From positions 3,225,001 through 3,289,000 of the forward strand of contig NZ_CP033433.1 in NCBI RefSeq assembly GCF_003713065.1: a stretch of 64,000 nt of DNA. Reading direction: 5' to 3'. The notes below the pieces were generated by a model. It was not told where the DNA came from. It ran no database searches and worked only from the letters and a program-made list of their open reading frames with translations. Below are positions 62,387-64,000 of the stretch, one piece after another. The translations under genes and the position numbers were made by a program. This DNA is from Cohnella candidum. Lineage in GTDB: Bacteria; Bacillota; Bacilli; Paenibacillales; Paenibacillaceae. Positions within the stretch are counted from its first letter, which is position 1. Each line of letters opens with the position of its first letter.

Positions 62387-64000
<1,614 letters not shown>

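Overview
The window reads as chromosomal DNA of a GC-rich, spore-forming Firmicute of the Paenibacillus/Cohnella type. The evidence is strong Shine-Dalgarno sites, frequent TTG and GTG starts, a cortex morphogenetic protein (CmpA), an EndoA/EndoAI toxin-antitoxin pair beside alanine racemase, YesM/YesN-type two-component systems, and several carbohydrate ABC importers without their own ATPase. No prophage, insertion sequence, CRISPR array or rRNA operon was seen.

Region 1 (1-22.5 kb, all minus strand) is a large carbohydrate locus, most likely for beta-fructans or sucrose-type sugars. It holds three GH32 enzymes (one membrane-anchored, two cytoplasmic), two complete permease pairs, two importer-type solute-binding proteins (one 951 aa with sugar-binding-like N-terminal modules), a membrane NHL/YIP1 protein and a DUF5696 protein. 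A separate operon carries a third binding protein with a YesM-type kinase and a YesN-type AraC response regulator. The three operon starts share a previously unannotated promoter layout. CAAAGT lies exactly 31 bp upstream of a -10-like hexamer at all three, and in two of them CAAATTG lies exactly 23 bp further upstream. This is probably the operator of the AraC-type response regulator.

Region 2 (22.5-36.9 kb) is a housekeeping block. It carries tRNA-Glu-Lys-Leu and tRNA-Asn-Ser, separated by an oppositely oriented FAD oxidoreductase, then an SprT-like protein, cmpA, an Rrf2 regulator with a nitroreductase, tex, a flavin oxidoreductase, ndoA-ndoAI, alr and a YdcC-like lipoprotein. The order resembles the Bacillus subtilis ydcC-alrA-ndoAI-ndoA ... 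ydcI-cmpA-ydcK-tRNA region, but the rsb/sigB operon is absent.

Region 3 (36.9-43.5 kb) is an AraC regulator, NarL-type two-component system and ABC-2 exporter operon resembling LnrJKLMN (YfiJKLMN), with a divergent SRPBCC protein. Region 4 (43.5-52.7 kb) has an ABC-F protein, an SDR enzyme, AraC regulators, two Gfo/Idh/MocA oxidoreductases and an M20 amidohydrolase. Two of its intergenic regions carry unusual short repeat families.

Region 5 (52.8-64 kb) has a chemoreceptor with a neighbouring single-domain response regulator, a giant hybrid kinase with an AfsR/SARP-like response regulator, a GNAT acetyltransferase, an ADP-ribosylglycohydrolase, an MBL-fold hydrolase and the 3' part of groEL cut by the right edge. 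In the hybrid kinase the receiver phospho-acceptor Asp is replaced by Glu and the first ATP-binding domain is degenerate.
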